In this document: positions 1 to 10,459 of the stretch, piece after piece
Position numbering within the stretch: position 1 is the first letter of the stretch
Layout of the letters: each line of letters begins with the position of its first letter
Origin: Pomacea canaliculata
Lineage: Eukaryota > Mollusca > Gastropoda > Architaenioglossa > Ampullariidae
Direction of reading: 5' to 3'
DNA length: 64,000 bases
Assembly (NCBI RefSeq): GCF_003073045.1
Contig: NC_037590.1
Span: forward strand, 2,196,016-2,260,015
Notes under the pieces: generated by a model
What the model was told of the DNA's origin: nothing
The model's database searches: none
The model's input: only the letters and a program-made list of their open reading frames with translations
Made by a program: the position numbers and the translations under genes

Positions 1-432
1 ACCTATCTTTTGATTTCTAAATCTTCATTATTTTCTAATTTTAATTGTTTTCTCTCACTCATTCCTCCTCTCCACTCACAGCATCTTTTGTTCTTCTCAC
101 TAATCCTGCCTTCTCTTGCAACTATTTCTATTCTCTATCATAGACAGGGGTCACTCACCAACCTCATAGACATAGCTTTTAAATGGGTTTAATAACTGGT
201 TGGTTTAATTAATAGCCATTGACAAGGAGATGTGGCACTAATGTTACGAAAATGACAATCCTTTGACACAAAAAGCATGACAAGCATCAGCACGTGCGGC
301 GCAGACGAGAAGGGGCCGAGGAAGCGACTTTCTAGGTGACACAACTCTTACTAAGTACCACGGTGCTGGACACCCCAATGTTTCTTAGCGAACAGTGGAA
401 ACACTATAGAAAACAAGTCTGTCTGTATACAC

Positions 433-529
433 CTGCTGCTATCTGATGCACACACAACAAGCTGCACTCACGCCCAAAGGACCAGATGACGACGATGAGG
501 ACCACAAGACCAACACCTGGAGCAGCCAT
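433..529 (-). CDS. Signal-peptide exon of a small secreted peptide gene, left copy (partial)
   Basis: Minus-strand start codon at 529-527 opens a frame beginning MAAPGVGLVVLIVVIWSFG, a typical hydrophobic signal peptide, then a short stretch with two cysteines. It ends at a GT donor (phase 1) at the same place as the right-hand copy, and the coding part is the same length (97 nt). The next exon should lie left of base 1, outside the window. The gene is the mirror copy of the one at 2449-3158 and is probably transcribed from the TATA box at 870-865. Function is unknown. Confidence 0.6.
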
Positions 530-864
530 CGTCTGTACACCTGCAAGTACCAGGCACAGTAAGCAATGTACATACAGTATAGGTGATGGCGCTGACGACA
601 ATGCTAGATGTCATGTCTGCAAGCTTTCATGTCTACAGAAATGTTCTCAGTCTTCATCAGTCTCACACATCTTTCTTGAAATTTGTATCAAGTATTCAAA
701 AACAGAAATAAACGTGAACATGAAGCATGAATGAAGAGGTTTTCAATGAAAATGAACACCAACTCACGTCAGTTCCAAGCGGTTTCAGAAGCAGAACTGT
801 GTCCTTCTCTGGCAGGAGGACAGAATCCAGCTCTGAGTGTCTGAAACGCTGTTTGCCTCCCCTG

Positions 865-870
865 CTTATA
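865..870 (-). promoter_or_regulatory. TATA box of left peptide gene
   Basis: TATAAG on the minus strand in a short GC-richer stretch, mirrored exactly by 2109-2114 on the plus strand. It lies upstream of the predicted noncoding leader exon. Confidence 0.5.
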
Positions 871-1439
871 TTCCGGTGCCAGGTCTGTCCACGTGATTTC
901 AGTATCTCCATTTCTCAAATGTCGCTTGTAGGAGATTTATCTTCACACGCTTTATACATTTGTAGTCTACTTGGACACAGTGATTCACCAGCTTACTGTC
1001 AGCCATGTCACTGGTAAGTAGTTTGTATGTCAGTCGTTTGATGTAGATACACACAGCGACCCCATCCTTACGCCCTCCGCTTTCTTTCTCTCATCCACAA
1101 CCAACCAACAAGTCCTTTTATACAAGATACCGCTTAAAGTTTTATCTTTACTGTTTATCATCCTCCGTTCTCTCTCTCTCTCTCTCTCACATGAAGATTT
1201 TTCTCACTCTGTTTTTGAATTGATGTACTATGGTGATTCTAAGATCAGTAGAAGAAAAGAACAGAAAGGAAAAGAGTCTTTTGTTAGCCTTGTAAATGGC
1301 TTAGTGACTTATGATGCACGTTGAACTAATAATAACTTTTGTGTCGTGACAAAAGGTGGCCGTTTCTTTTTTCTCCAAAGTTATCAACATTCGTTTATAA
1401 ATAATTGTCTTTATAGTCTTATGAACAGGAAGACATACG

Positions 1440-1515
1440 CTCGCGCATCTCATTGACAGTGTGTATGTGTGTCTGTGTGTCTGTGTGTTGCTATGTGTGA
1501 GTGAGAGAGAGAGAC
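1440..1515. repeat. GT-rich microsatellite in palindrome spacer
   Basis: Imperfect (TG)n and (TCTGTG)n followed by GAGAGA sit in the spacer between the two arms. Confidence 0.7.
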
Positions 1516-2108
1516 GAGGGGGATAAACAGCGGCGTGACCTGAATCCTGCACTCAATGGTTCTGTACCCTCGTGAGTAGTGTATTTTCTCAAACTGATCC
1601 CAGCTGTGGGGAGGAGATTGAAATCATGAAAAGGTTAGGGAAGGTAAGGTAGAGAGTGACAGAAGATGAGTACCTCCCCCACAAACGTTGGGAATTATTT
1701 ATAAACGAATGATGGTAACTTTGGTGAAAAAAGAAATGGTCACCTTTTGGTCACGACACAAAAGTTATTATTAGTCCAACGTGCATCATAAGTCACTAAG
1801 CCATTTACAAGGCTAACAAAAGACTCTTTTCCTTTCTGTTCTTTTCTTACTGATCTTAGAACCACCATAGTACATCAATTCAAAGATAGAGTGAGAAAAT
1901 ATCTTAATGTGTGTGTGAGAGAGTATGTGTATCTACATCAAACGACTGACAGACAAACTACTTACCAGTGACATGGCTGACAGTAAGCCGGTGAATCACT
2001 GTGTCCAAGTAGACTAAAAATGTATAAAGCGTGTGAAGATAAATCTCCTACAAGCGACATTTGAGAAATGGAGATATTGAAATCACGTGGACAGACCTGG
2101 CACCGGAA

Positions 2109-2114
2109 TATAAG
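2109..2114 (+). promoter_or_regulatory. TATA box of right peptide gene
   Basis: TATAAG. About 30 bp downstream a noncoding leader exon is predicted at about 2140-2211, ending in the good donor C|GTGAGT. The next acceptor, TTGCAG, ends at 2436, just before the start codon at 2449. Confidence 0.55.
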
Positions 2115-2448
2115 CAGGGGAGGCAAACAGCGTTTCAGACACTCAGAGCTGGATTCTGTCCTCCTGCCAGAGAAGGACACAGCTCTGCTTCTAAAACCGC
2201 TTGGAACTGACGTGAGTTGGTGTTCATGTTCATTGAAAACCTCTTCATTCATGCTTATGTTCACGTTTATATCTGTTTTTGAATACTTGATACAAATTTC
2301 AAGAAAGATGTGTGAGACTGATGAAGACTGAGAACATTTCTGTAGACATGAAAGCTTGCAGACATGACATCTAGCATTGTCGTCAGCGCCATCACCTATA
2401 CTGTATGTACATTGCTTACTGTGCCTGGTACTTGCAGGTGTACAGACG

Positions 2449-3158
2449 ATGGCTGCTCGAGGTGTTGGTCTTGTGGTCCTCATCCTCGTCATCTGGTCCT
2501 TTGGGCATGAGTGCAGCTTGTTGTGTGTGCATCAGACAGCAGTAGGTGTATACTGACAGAGTTGTTTTCTAAAGTGTTTCCACTGTTCGCTAAGAAACAT
2601 TGGGGTGTCCAGCACCGTGGGTGTAAGAGGTGTGTCACCGAGAAAGTCGTATCCTCGGCCCCCATCATCTCGTCTGCGCCGCACGTGCTGATGCTTGTCA
2701 TGCTTTTTGTCAAAGGATTGTCATTTGCGTAACAGTAGTGCCACATCTCTTTGTAAATGGCTATTAATTAAACCAACTAATTATTAAGCTGATCCCAAAG
2801 CTACTTGTCTATGATAATAGAAATAGTTGCAAGAGAAGGCAGGATTAGTAAGAACAAAAGATGCTGTGAGTGGAGAGGAGGAGGGAGTGAGAGAAAACAA
2901 TTAAAATTAGAAAATGATAAAGATTAAGAACTCAAAAGATAGATAAAGAAAGAGAGAATCTATTGCTATTGTTTCAGTAAGCTACATCATACTATTCCAG
3001 AAGCTTCTGTGTGTGTCACAGATGTCACAAAGGGCGAGGCTGGCATCAAGTTTGCTGTCCAACAAGATTTCGCTGAAGCTTATGAAGCCGCTCAGTATGA
3101 TCTCAGAAACAAGGAGGGTGGCTTCTGTTTTAATAAACTGTTTCGCACTTGCAACTGA
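2449..3158 (+). CDS. Small secreted cysteine-containing peptide, right copy
   Basis: Coding exons 2449-2545 and 3022-3158 join in phase 1 to give 77 residues. The protein starts MAARGVGLVVLILVIWSFG, a strong signal peptide, so it should be secreted. The mature part has CSLLC near its start, a central region containing AVQQDFAEAYEAAQYDL that could form an amphipathic helix, and a C-terminal GGFCFNKLFRTCN with two more cysteines. The donor is at G|GTGTAT and the acceptor at TGTGTCACAG. I do not recognise the family. It is the mirror partner of the exon at 433-529. The same frame remains open and cysteine-rich for 35 further codons past the TGA, up to TAA at 3264-3266, so the true end is uncertain. 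AATAAA follows at 3308. Confidence 0.55.
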
Positions 3159-3307
3159 TGCTCATCTGTTTCCCACGTGACCTGTGGTCACTGCAATGTC
3201 AAGGACATCCCTACGGACAGTCTCATCAACGCCACGTGTCTCAAGTCGGATTCATCTTGTTTATAATTTATGAAACTTAATGGGTGTGACCGCCGGTGAT
3301 TGATACT

Positions 3308-3313
3308 AATAAA
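3308..3313 (+). promoter_or_regulatory. Polyadenylation signal AATAAA of the right peptide gene
   Basis: AATAAA 150 bp after the predicted stop codon, on the same strand as the peptide gene. Confidence 0.5.
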
Positions 3314-3659
3314 ATCAGAGTGTGGTCCTCACTGTCTATAGATGTTTAGAATACAGTGTACATGAGTTGGTGAAAATGCAAAGCTATAATATTTAAGCAC
3401 TCCACCCAAATAGTAATAAAAGTACACAAAGAAAGCACGAGGAGCATTTTCACTGGTATCTATGGACAGGCTTAAGACATCAAAGCATGCCGACACAAAA
3501 ACAGGGAGACAAACAGACAAATTCAAATGCAGACAGACAATTGCAATGACGAACATAAAAAAACGAAATAAAAACAATCATTAAAGAAAGAATGAAGTCA
3601 TCCAAGATTTGTGAAATGTGCGAATAGGGTAGAGAGATCACAATGACAGCTGAACGACA

Positions 3660-3765
3660 ATGTGTGTTTGAGTGTGTGAGTGTGCGTGTGTGAGTGGGTG
3701 TGAGTGTGTATGAGTCTGTGTGAGTGTGTGAGTGTGTGAGTGAGTGTGAGTGTGTGTGAGTTATA
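3660..3765. repeat. TGTGAG-type microsatellite
   Basis: Imperfect tandem GTGTGAG units. Confidence 0.85.
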
Positions 3766-3960
3766 TAGAGTGATTCAATTAAGAAGCTCGACCAAAGCAA
3801 GTGACCACTGGTCATACAAAGACATGAACAACTTGTGGTTTGACGACATTTCGCTCACTGACAGTAACGAGTGCAATAAAAACAAGAGAAGTATTATTTA
3901 ATGACTGCCGCAAACATAGTAACAACAGCATGTGTTATGTAATGAGAGAAAGATATCTTG

Positions 3961-4028
3961 TGTTTTGTCATGTAGAGACAATTGTATAAGTTATATATGT
4001 TTTGTCATGTAGAGACAATTGTATAAGT
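3961..4028. repeat. 31-bp tandem direct repeat, two copies
   Basis: The same 31 bases starting TGTTTTGTCATGTAGAGACA occur at 3961-3991 and 3998-4028 without mismatch, separated by 6 bases. Confidence 0.95.
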
Positions 4029-4592
4029 CCATCTCCAATTATACCAGCAACAGCTTACAGAATGACTTCACGCCCTGACTGTCCATTTGTGGTTAATTAG
4101 GTTAATTAGTTCGATAATGACAGAGTTAAACGAGCAGAAGCCTCGGATGGACTGGTCAGAATGTAGGAAGCAAATACAGAAAATAACTAGAAACTTCAAC
4201 CATGAGATGTTGCCAGGTTGTTCTTTTCGTGTACAGTTCATTTAGTTTTCCTGTAACTGTGTCTGTAAGGGGACAGCACTCGAGCAAGCATCAGTTCAGC
4301 AGGAGAGTAGTCTGCTCTGAAGGCAAATAGTCAAAGCCCAATGCTTCGCGCAAGCTTCGATAAAGTAGTCATTCAAAGCCGATAAGGCACCGGTGGGCAA
4401 GTTGTGATTGTGTCACGAGAATAGGTGCACAGATCATCGACAGATGACAAGCGTGAATCGTCTGTCATCGATAAAAGAGCATCGAGATGCCCACAGTGAG
4501 CAGTGACCCTGCAGCTAGCGATGCCAGAGCGAGAGAAAGGAGAGTAAGCAAGGCCATGGGGTCACAGTGGCATGGTACGCTCGCATTTGCCT

Positions 4593-4649
4593 CCCATGGA
4601 TCCCTAGAGGGCGCCAGCAGCACCCATGGATCCCTAGAGGGCGCCAGCA
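4593..4649. repeat. 27-bp tandem duplication across the end of DUF4773 gene 1
   Basis: CCCATGGATCCCTAGAGGGC plus 7 bases occurs at 4593-4619 and again at 4623-4649. The second copy contains the stop codon (minus strand) of the neighbouring gene, so the duplication lies across its coding end and 3' UTR. Confidence 0.9.
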
Positions 4650-6520
4650 TCCCGCGCTGGTCGCAACACCAACATCAACAGTGACGTGACGTCATGCGAG
4701 ACGTCAGGTCTGAACTGGAGGTAAGAGTTGGCTCCCCTTGCTGCCACAGGCCACCCGCCATGTCTTGAGGTAGTCTGTCGGCCGGCCAGCAGCTTCACGA
4801 CTGAGGGCGCCACGTCTTCGCTCAAGGTCTGGGTGGAGTAGCGCAGTTGAAAGCACCCGAGTCTTACTTTGAGCACTTCTGCACCCATCAGTATGGCCCG
4901 AATATAGAAACAGCCCCGGATGTAAGTGCCGTTCAGCTGTAAGTCGCAAAAGTCGAGGCACAGCTTGACAAGTGGGACTCCGGGTATGCTGAGGCAATAT
5001 TCTTTCGGGCCATTGACTGTAACAAGCACATCAGCATGTTAGCAAAACATGATAGAGACTATTATGTACTGCATTATTGCAGATGACGTCATTGGCTGTG
5101 GGTATGTATGGTATGGATCATATGTTTATATGTATGTAGCACGTGTTGTTAGTGAGTGTGTTATGATATCTGATTGTCATCGGTTTGTCTTTACTGGATA
5201 TATAATTAAGAACTGCAGACAAATAAGACATAATTTTATTCTCAAGAAGGTGAAAATGATAGACGAATGGGAGACATGAGTGAAAGAAATGGGGGAAGAG
5301 AAACAAAGGAAGAGAACAGGCTTTACAAAAACGGAAGCAACAGGTTCGACTCACACGTGATCAGGCGCTGAAAAATTGTTTTGCCGCCCACCGTTAGAGT
5401 CAGAAGGACGCCAGTAGACACGTTGTCATAGGACAGGTTGCCACAAACTGCACACAGATTATGTTCATTGTATCAAAGTCTTGTAACAACCTGCTAGCCT
5501 CCGATCTGAGTGCATGTCCTAAGTAGATTACATCGCTATTTATCGGCAAGGAAAGATGATAGAGAAAAGAATAACTGTACCTAACAACTTGCCAGTTTTC
5601 TTATCTCATAACTTGCCAGCAATGAAATACGAAGAAAAACTGATTTTTAATTGACCACAGATGGTGCTATTGTGGTATTGAAAACCTAAAAGATGATGGT
5701 AATGCTGTTTGGTCGCATACAATTTCTTTAACTCTCCTATTTTCGTCCTCTCATGAACTCATTCGCGAGCGCACTTACGGACGCACGCACACACAGACAG
5801 ACGGGACCACTTCTAACCAGTAACCTCTGACCTTATTGTGACATTGTTGGTGATCGAGGTAAACGAACCATCACTTATTTCGTTGTCAACGTTTGTGAGG
5901 GCGGTACTCATCTTCTCTCCCTCGCTACCTCCCCTTCCCCAACCTTCTCCCCACAGCTGGGATCAGCTTGGGAGAATACACTACATCACGAGGGTGCTAA
6001 CTTACTGAGTCTGTAGGCTTTCGGTTCGCACTCCTCTACTTAAACCAACTGTTAAACCGAAACCGTCAAAGGCTTTCCCATACCGTCAAACTTGTAACTT
6101 GTCTTGGGGATGTTGATGTGGGTGCAGCAGCTGCAGGCCATGAACCCTGACCCACACTGGCAGCCATTGGACGCCTGTATCTCTGGATTTTGAAAAGTCT
6201 GTCCTTCGTCTTCCACATTCCAGACCTCTGGATCCATCATCACTGCCGCCTCCTCTTCATGAAACAGTTGACAAGCAATTTAACAACAGTAAAACAATAT
6301 TCATTGTTGGATGTCAAACAATTTTTCTGACGAGTTTTAGTGTCAGAGTTCACCAGATTAATAACTGTTAGAAATGATTTTCTTTGTCTTTACCTCCTTC
6401 GAGAAAGCCATCTTGGAGGTCCAACAGTCGGTCGATGAGGACATCAGTGTCGAGACCATCAGCAGCATCTGACGGGAACACGGCCACCACGGCGACCACC
6501 AACAGGACCAGCAACGACAT
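4634..6520 (-). CDS. Secreted DUF4773-type cysteine-rich protein, gene 1
   Basis: Four exons on the minus strand: 6520-6394, 6254-6084, 5447-5355, 5016-4634, all introns phase 1, giving about 257 residues. Exon 1 encodes a signal peptide (MSLLVLLVVAVVAVFPSDA) and a short helix with DVLIDRLLDLQ. Exon 2 carries the cysteine core CQCGSGFMACSCCTHINIP. Exon 3 starts VCGNLSYD and continues as a beta-rich stretch. Exon 4 has the pattern YCLSIPGVPLVKLCLDFC, a GCF and LGCFQL. This order matches DUF4773 (Pfam), a family of extracellular proteins of unknown function known from arthropods and molluscs. The C-terminal 70 residues after LGCFQL differ from gene 3. It is the first of three same-strand paralogues and has its own TATA-like box at about 6615. 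No enzymatic residues are evident; a binding or matrix role is only a guess. Confidence 0.8.
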
Positions 6521-6611
6521 TGTACTCAGACGTAGTCACGACAGGTCACGACCCAAGTGTCCAGACACCGACTAACCCCACGATGTTGTGGACTTGAGGA
6601 AGGCGCTGGTG

Positions 6612-6619
6612 CTTTTATG
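6612..6619 (-). promoter_or_regulatory. TATA-like box of DUF4773 gene 1
   Basis: CATAAAAG on the minus strand, about 92 bp upstream of the start codon at 6520, in the expected place for a short 5' UTR. Confidence 0.4.
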
Positions 6620-8157
6620 GCGCTCAGATGTTGCCATAAAAGGCAGCAAACAATGTTGAGTTTGGTTATTTACTGATTGTTTGCTTGAAACAAAAAATCG
6701 GTTTCGACAGTAGAGCCACTTCCCTAAAGAAAGGGGAAGCTGTTGACAAATTCACAGCTCCTTAAGGCACAAGCACGTATAGAATAGTTTAACCTCAACG
6801 CACTCTGAAGTTTACAAGTTTTTTTTAATAATAATAACAACAACAACATGTCACAGACGTTCTTACTCACACAGTTGCCTAGACATTTACCCGTTCTTTT
6901 TCCTTAGTTGAAAACAGAACAACTAAATCCTGTTTGCAGGTCTTGTTGACATTTAATTGTATGAAATAAATATGGCAAAGTACTTGATAAAATTATAGAT
7001 AATGGTTAAATAGAAACTAATTCTTAATACACATCCCGAAAGTCACTAACTATTCAACAACGTTTATTCTCAAATATTCTAAAAGAAAGTTTCCTTTTCT
7101 CAGTTGGTTTGTTAACAGAAGAATAGTAGAGTTCATAGTTCGGCACAAGGTCACTTTGTACCTTTGTCACCCATTAATGCTTTTTACAACATTGTTAATC
7201 ATAGTCACCGGAGTCTGGTGTTGCACTGATCCAAGAATGTGTATGTATATATTTTTCACAAATATCTTAACAAAAATGACTGACTTCTCCACCAGGGGAC
7301 AGACGGTAAAACCTTGGGGATGCTTCTTGGGGACGAACAACCACAACTGTCCTGATCCCAATACTCCAGGATAGAAATCCCTTCAGGATGAAAATAACTG
7401 AGATGCTCCATGTCAGCTGCCAGCCCCACTACTCCGGGGTAGTAGCCAGGTCAAAACATTTACAGTCTGGTGGAATGTCGATGGTCAAAAAAGAACCTTT
7501 ATGCTTCCCGAGAAATTAGAGATAAAAACCAAAACAAAAGAAGCGCCTAAATATTTTTTTGGGACCTCAGTGCACTGGGCGACCCTGGCTCTACAGGCAG
7601 AGATGTATTCCATGTTTTTGGTCAAATGGTTGCTTATGATTGTTTCTCTCTGAACTCCTGACAGAAACATTTTAAAAACATACTTTATGAGTCAAATTAC
7701 AGAAATGTCTGATTAGTAAACTTTACAATCAGTTTATTTCTATATGATTTGATTTCACCGACTTGAGAGGGTGTGGGTAGGTGGGTGGGTTTGAGTGAGT
7801 CAGTGGGTGTTTTTGTAGGGAGTCTGTAGTCGTGGGCAAACTCGATTTTTGTGACATTTCCTCTAATTTCTAGAATCATTGAATTCATTCACACCAGACT
7901 GCCTCTGGGAAAGAAAGAAAGTAAGAGGTGGACTGTCTGTTTAGTATACAGATCCCTGTTGGTCTAACTAGTCGACCTCTTGATAAGTCGATTATTTCGC
8001 CTTAATATTGCATTACACTCTCCTGCTTTTAAACTGTTTTGGAATTTTTCTCAACTAATGCAGAACCCGGAATATGAAATGTTATTTAGGGATTTAAGAA
8101 TCGAAGAATATTTTCCGGCATGTATGATTTTCTGTTTCCACTTTCTGTAGGTCACGT
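6620..8157. other. Intergenic between DUF4773 genes 1 and 2; nothing recognised
   Basis: AT-rich with short open frames below 75 residues on both strands. No family motif, splice-bounded exon or clear mobile element was found. A small self-complementary stretch occurs near 7430-7447 (CTACTCCGGGGTAGTAG). Confidence 0.5.
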
Positions 8158-8527
8158 TCATACGCTCACAAACCCTGTGAGTCTATAGCAAGGTCTGTAC
8201 AGGGTGTCACTAGCCAGCCCCTTCTTCAGCAGCTGCAGGAGACGTGGCATCTCTTCCAACGACTCGTTGAGATAGAGAACAGACTTGTCTTCCACATCCG
8301 GTGCAAACTGAAAGGCAATGTCAACATCGCCGATTACTTCCTCAGCATCATTTGCTGCAGGTAGGTTGTGGGTCAGAAGCTGGAGACCTGAAGGGGAGAC
8401 AACTAGGCTCAAATCCATCGGCGTTAAAGTTCTCATCTTCCCCCAGCAGGTCTGCAAGCTCCTGGACCACCAAGATGACGCAGCCCAGAAAGAAACTAAC
8501 CAACAGTCCGAGCAGCGACGACGACAT
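8158..8527 (-). pseudogene. Truncated DUF4773 paralogue lacking the cysteine core, gene 2
   Basis: The start at 8527 gives MSSSLLGLLVSFFLGCVILV, a signal peptide, followed by QELADLLGEDENF, which matches the helix IQQLLDLLGEEATL of gene 3 exon 2. Downstream, the other minus frame up to the stop at 8158 encodes GDVDIAFQFAPDVEDKS, matching ADVDMAYQIEPEVQDNS in the last exon of gene 3. The exons with the CxC...CSCC core, VCGNL and the NPPSFC-like segment are missing, and the two surviving parts are in different frames with no usable intron between them. The likely history is a deletion or unequal crossover joining front and tail. A TATA-like sequence near 8730 and a 51-bp triplication in the leader lie upstream. 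It could still make a short secreted peptide. Confidence 0.55.
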
Positions 8528-8558
8528 TATAACAAGACCAGCAGGTGATGTCAGTGCC

Positions 8559-8711
8559 GACAGGGTCATGAACTACTGTAGAGTTCAAGGTGAAGAGGAT
8601 GCGGATGGTGACAGGGTCACGAACTACTGTAGAGTTCAAGGTGAAGAGGATGCGGATGGTGACAGGGTCACCAACTACTGTAGAGTTCAAGGTGAAGAGG
8701 ATGCGGATGGA
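8559..8711. repeat. 51-bp tandem repeat, three copies
   Basis: Units start at 8559, 8610 and 8661 and are almost identical (CATG, CACG and CACC variants near the start; the last copy diverges at its end). The repeat lies directly upstream of the start codon of the truncated DUF4773 gene, in its presumed leader or promoter. Because 51 is a multiple of 3, it also produces repetitive open frames that should not be taken as genes. Confidence 0.97.
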
Positions 8712-8739
8712 GTCTGAGGCTGTCAGGCTATAAGAGGCT

Positions 8740-9557
8740 GTTGTATAACCTTTCCACTTTGTCATATTTAGACAATCGCGGAAACGAAACCTTTTGTCAA
8801 CACAGCAACTGATGGTTTGTAGCGAAGACATAATTATGCAGATGGTTTCTCGGGAAAACTGGAAAAACCTTTTCTTTCAATAGCTTTATCAACTGGTTCT
8901 GCTCCAAGCTCTTCAGCACTGTTTATAGAGTGTACTTAAGCACATGAACTTTATTTTAAGTATTAGCGAAGTTTATCTTACAAATTGAAATCACATTTAA
9001 TGATATAGAGCTTCTGTGACCTGTTCGCCAAGAAAATGAAACTGCAAATACAATAAAATACCCACAGAAAATGAGCTTCTATTTGAAAAGAAAATTTTAC
9101 ATCCGTTATTGTACTGTAACCTTCGCCATCTTCCCTATGAATGTGATCATTGTCATGATGTGTAGAACACAGTTCATCGTACTTGGCAAAGACAATGGAC
9201 CACACACTTAAATTTGATAAGTGTGGACAAAGGCTCGTTCCGTTAGCTCTATATTTCATATTTTCCTTAGCTCTATGCTTGTATTACTATGTTTATTATG
9301 ATTTAAAATTATTTTTTCCTTCTTTTAATTTTAGTATTTCTTTTACAGATACTTTGCGTCTGCGCCTGATATGAAATGTAATCGATCTTTTTAATGTATT
9401 TGAGTGTGTGTGCCACGATGCATATATTCATATGTAGTGATTGCATGTATCCATGTGTTTGTGACTGCGTGGAAGTATTAGTCTATCCAAAGAAGGAAGT
9501 CTCTGGCATTCCCAAGAAAGCACGAAATCAGACAAGCTTACCACAACATTCTATCAC
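8740..9557. other. Intergenic between DUF4773 genes 2 and 3; nothing recognised
   Basis: AT-rich sequence without supportable exons on either strand. Confidence 0.5.
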
Positions 9558-9563
9558 TTTATT
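9558..9563 (-). promoter_or_regulatory. Polyadenylation signal of DUF4773 gene 3
   Basis: AATAAA on the minus strand, about 370 bp past the stop codon at 9935. Confidence 0.4.
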
Positions 9564-9934
9564 TCGTTTGATCTTGACATAGACAATATAAAAGGTACAC
9601 TGGCTGCTGGTGTGAGGGTCATTAACACACACTGTGACATACATTCTCATACAACACCAGCCTCGGTACAGACAAAGGTACATTCGTTCTCTTCTTCACC
9701 TCTCCTGGTCAATGTGCAATGAAGCACTGGCATGAAGAAGGTTTAGCCGGGGAGGTAAACAGTCATCTTGTTTTACAGTTGACTGAGCAAGAAAAGGGAG
9801 ATAATGCAGGCAACTGCATGATTTCAATGGCGTCACACAGACACCTCAATCACAGGTTATTTACAAATATTTACTGCTGGCGAGATGTGTTCCAGCCAGT
9901 GCAGTTGTGACATGCTGTGATTGCAATACTTCTA

Positions 9935-10383
9935 CTACACATCGCTGGAAAGTGGTTCCAGAAGCATCTTAATCAGACGGGACATCGATTTCACCTGCGA
10001 TCTGGAACGGAACTTCAAACCAGAGTTATCTTGTACTTCCGGTTCAATTTGATAGGCCATGTCAACATCGGCGTTTAGCTCTTGTGCAGATGATGTGTTC
10101 GCCGGGAGATGGACACCTTGGGAGAAATCTAGACTCGTTTGGCCAGCGGAACCAAAATTAAAACAAACTAGATTAAAATTGAGAATTTTTATTCCCAAAG
10201 CGTCAACCTGCAGAGTTACACATCCGGAAATGTGTAAGTTCTTGAAAGCAAGGTTGGTGAGCTGGATACACACCTGAGCTACTGGTACGCCGACACAAAA
10301 CGATGGAGGATTTGAAACTGCAGCAAAAAGTGAAGTTGAGTTAACAAAAAGGCGACCAAGGATTTTACAATAGTTCAGAGCGC

Positions 10384-10459
<76 letters not shown>

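Larger units (their letters stand above)
1..2942. repeat. Large inverted duplication (palindrome-like), about 1.25-1.4 kb arms
   Basis: Bases 1 to about 1405 are repeated in reverse complement at about 1692 to 2942, separated by a spacer of about 285 bp. The match runs from the window edge inward through the peptide-gene exon, its leader exon and the TATA box to the matching stretches near 1260-1400 and 1695-1860. Similarity is high (only scattered substitutions over the 290 bases at 727-1017), but the left arm has about 140 extra bases near 1060-1200 (TCTC-rich) absent from the right. The left arm is cut by the window start, so true arm length is unknown. Each arm holds one copy of a small secreted-peptide gene, pointing outward. 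Confidence 0.93.
3314..4592. other. Intergenic, no gene seen; simple repeats
   Basis: No convincing exon on either strand. It holds a (TGTGAG)-like microsatellite at about 3660-3765 and a perfect 31-bp direct duplication (3961-3991 and 3998-4028). Open frames here are produced by the GTGAG repeat. Confidence 0.6.

Noticed and set aside
1962-2492. 176-codon minus-strand open frame in the right arm of the inverted repeat, matched in two pieces by plus-strand frames in the left arm
   Set aside because: It is antisense to the TATA box, leader exon and signal-peptide exon of the peptide gene, has no recognisable domain, and is split in the other copy.
3235-3313. Selenocysteine insertion element for the TGA in the peptide gene
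   Set aside because: An ATGA and AA are present, but no convincing stem with a GA quartet at the right spacing.
8301-8717. 138-codon plus-strand frame with repeated NYCRVQGEEDADGD units
   Set aside because: It is produced by the 51-bp repeat, which is a multiple of three, and is antisense to the truncated DUF4773 gene.
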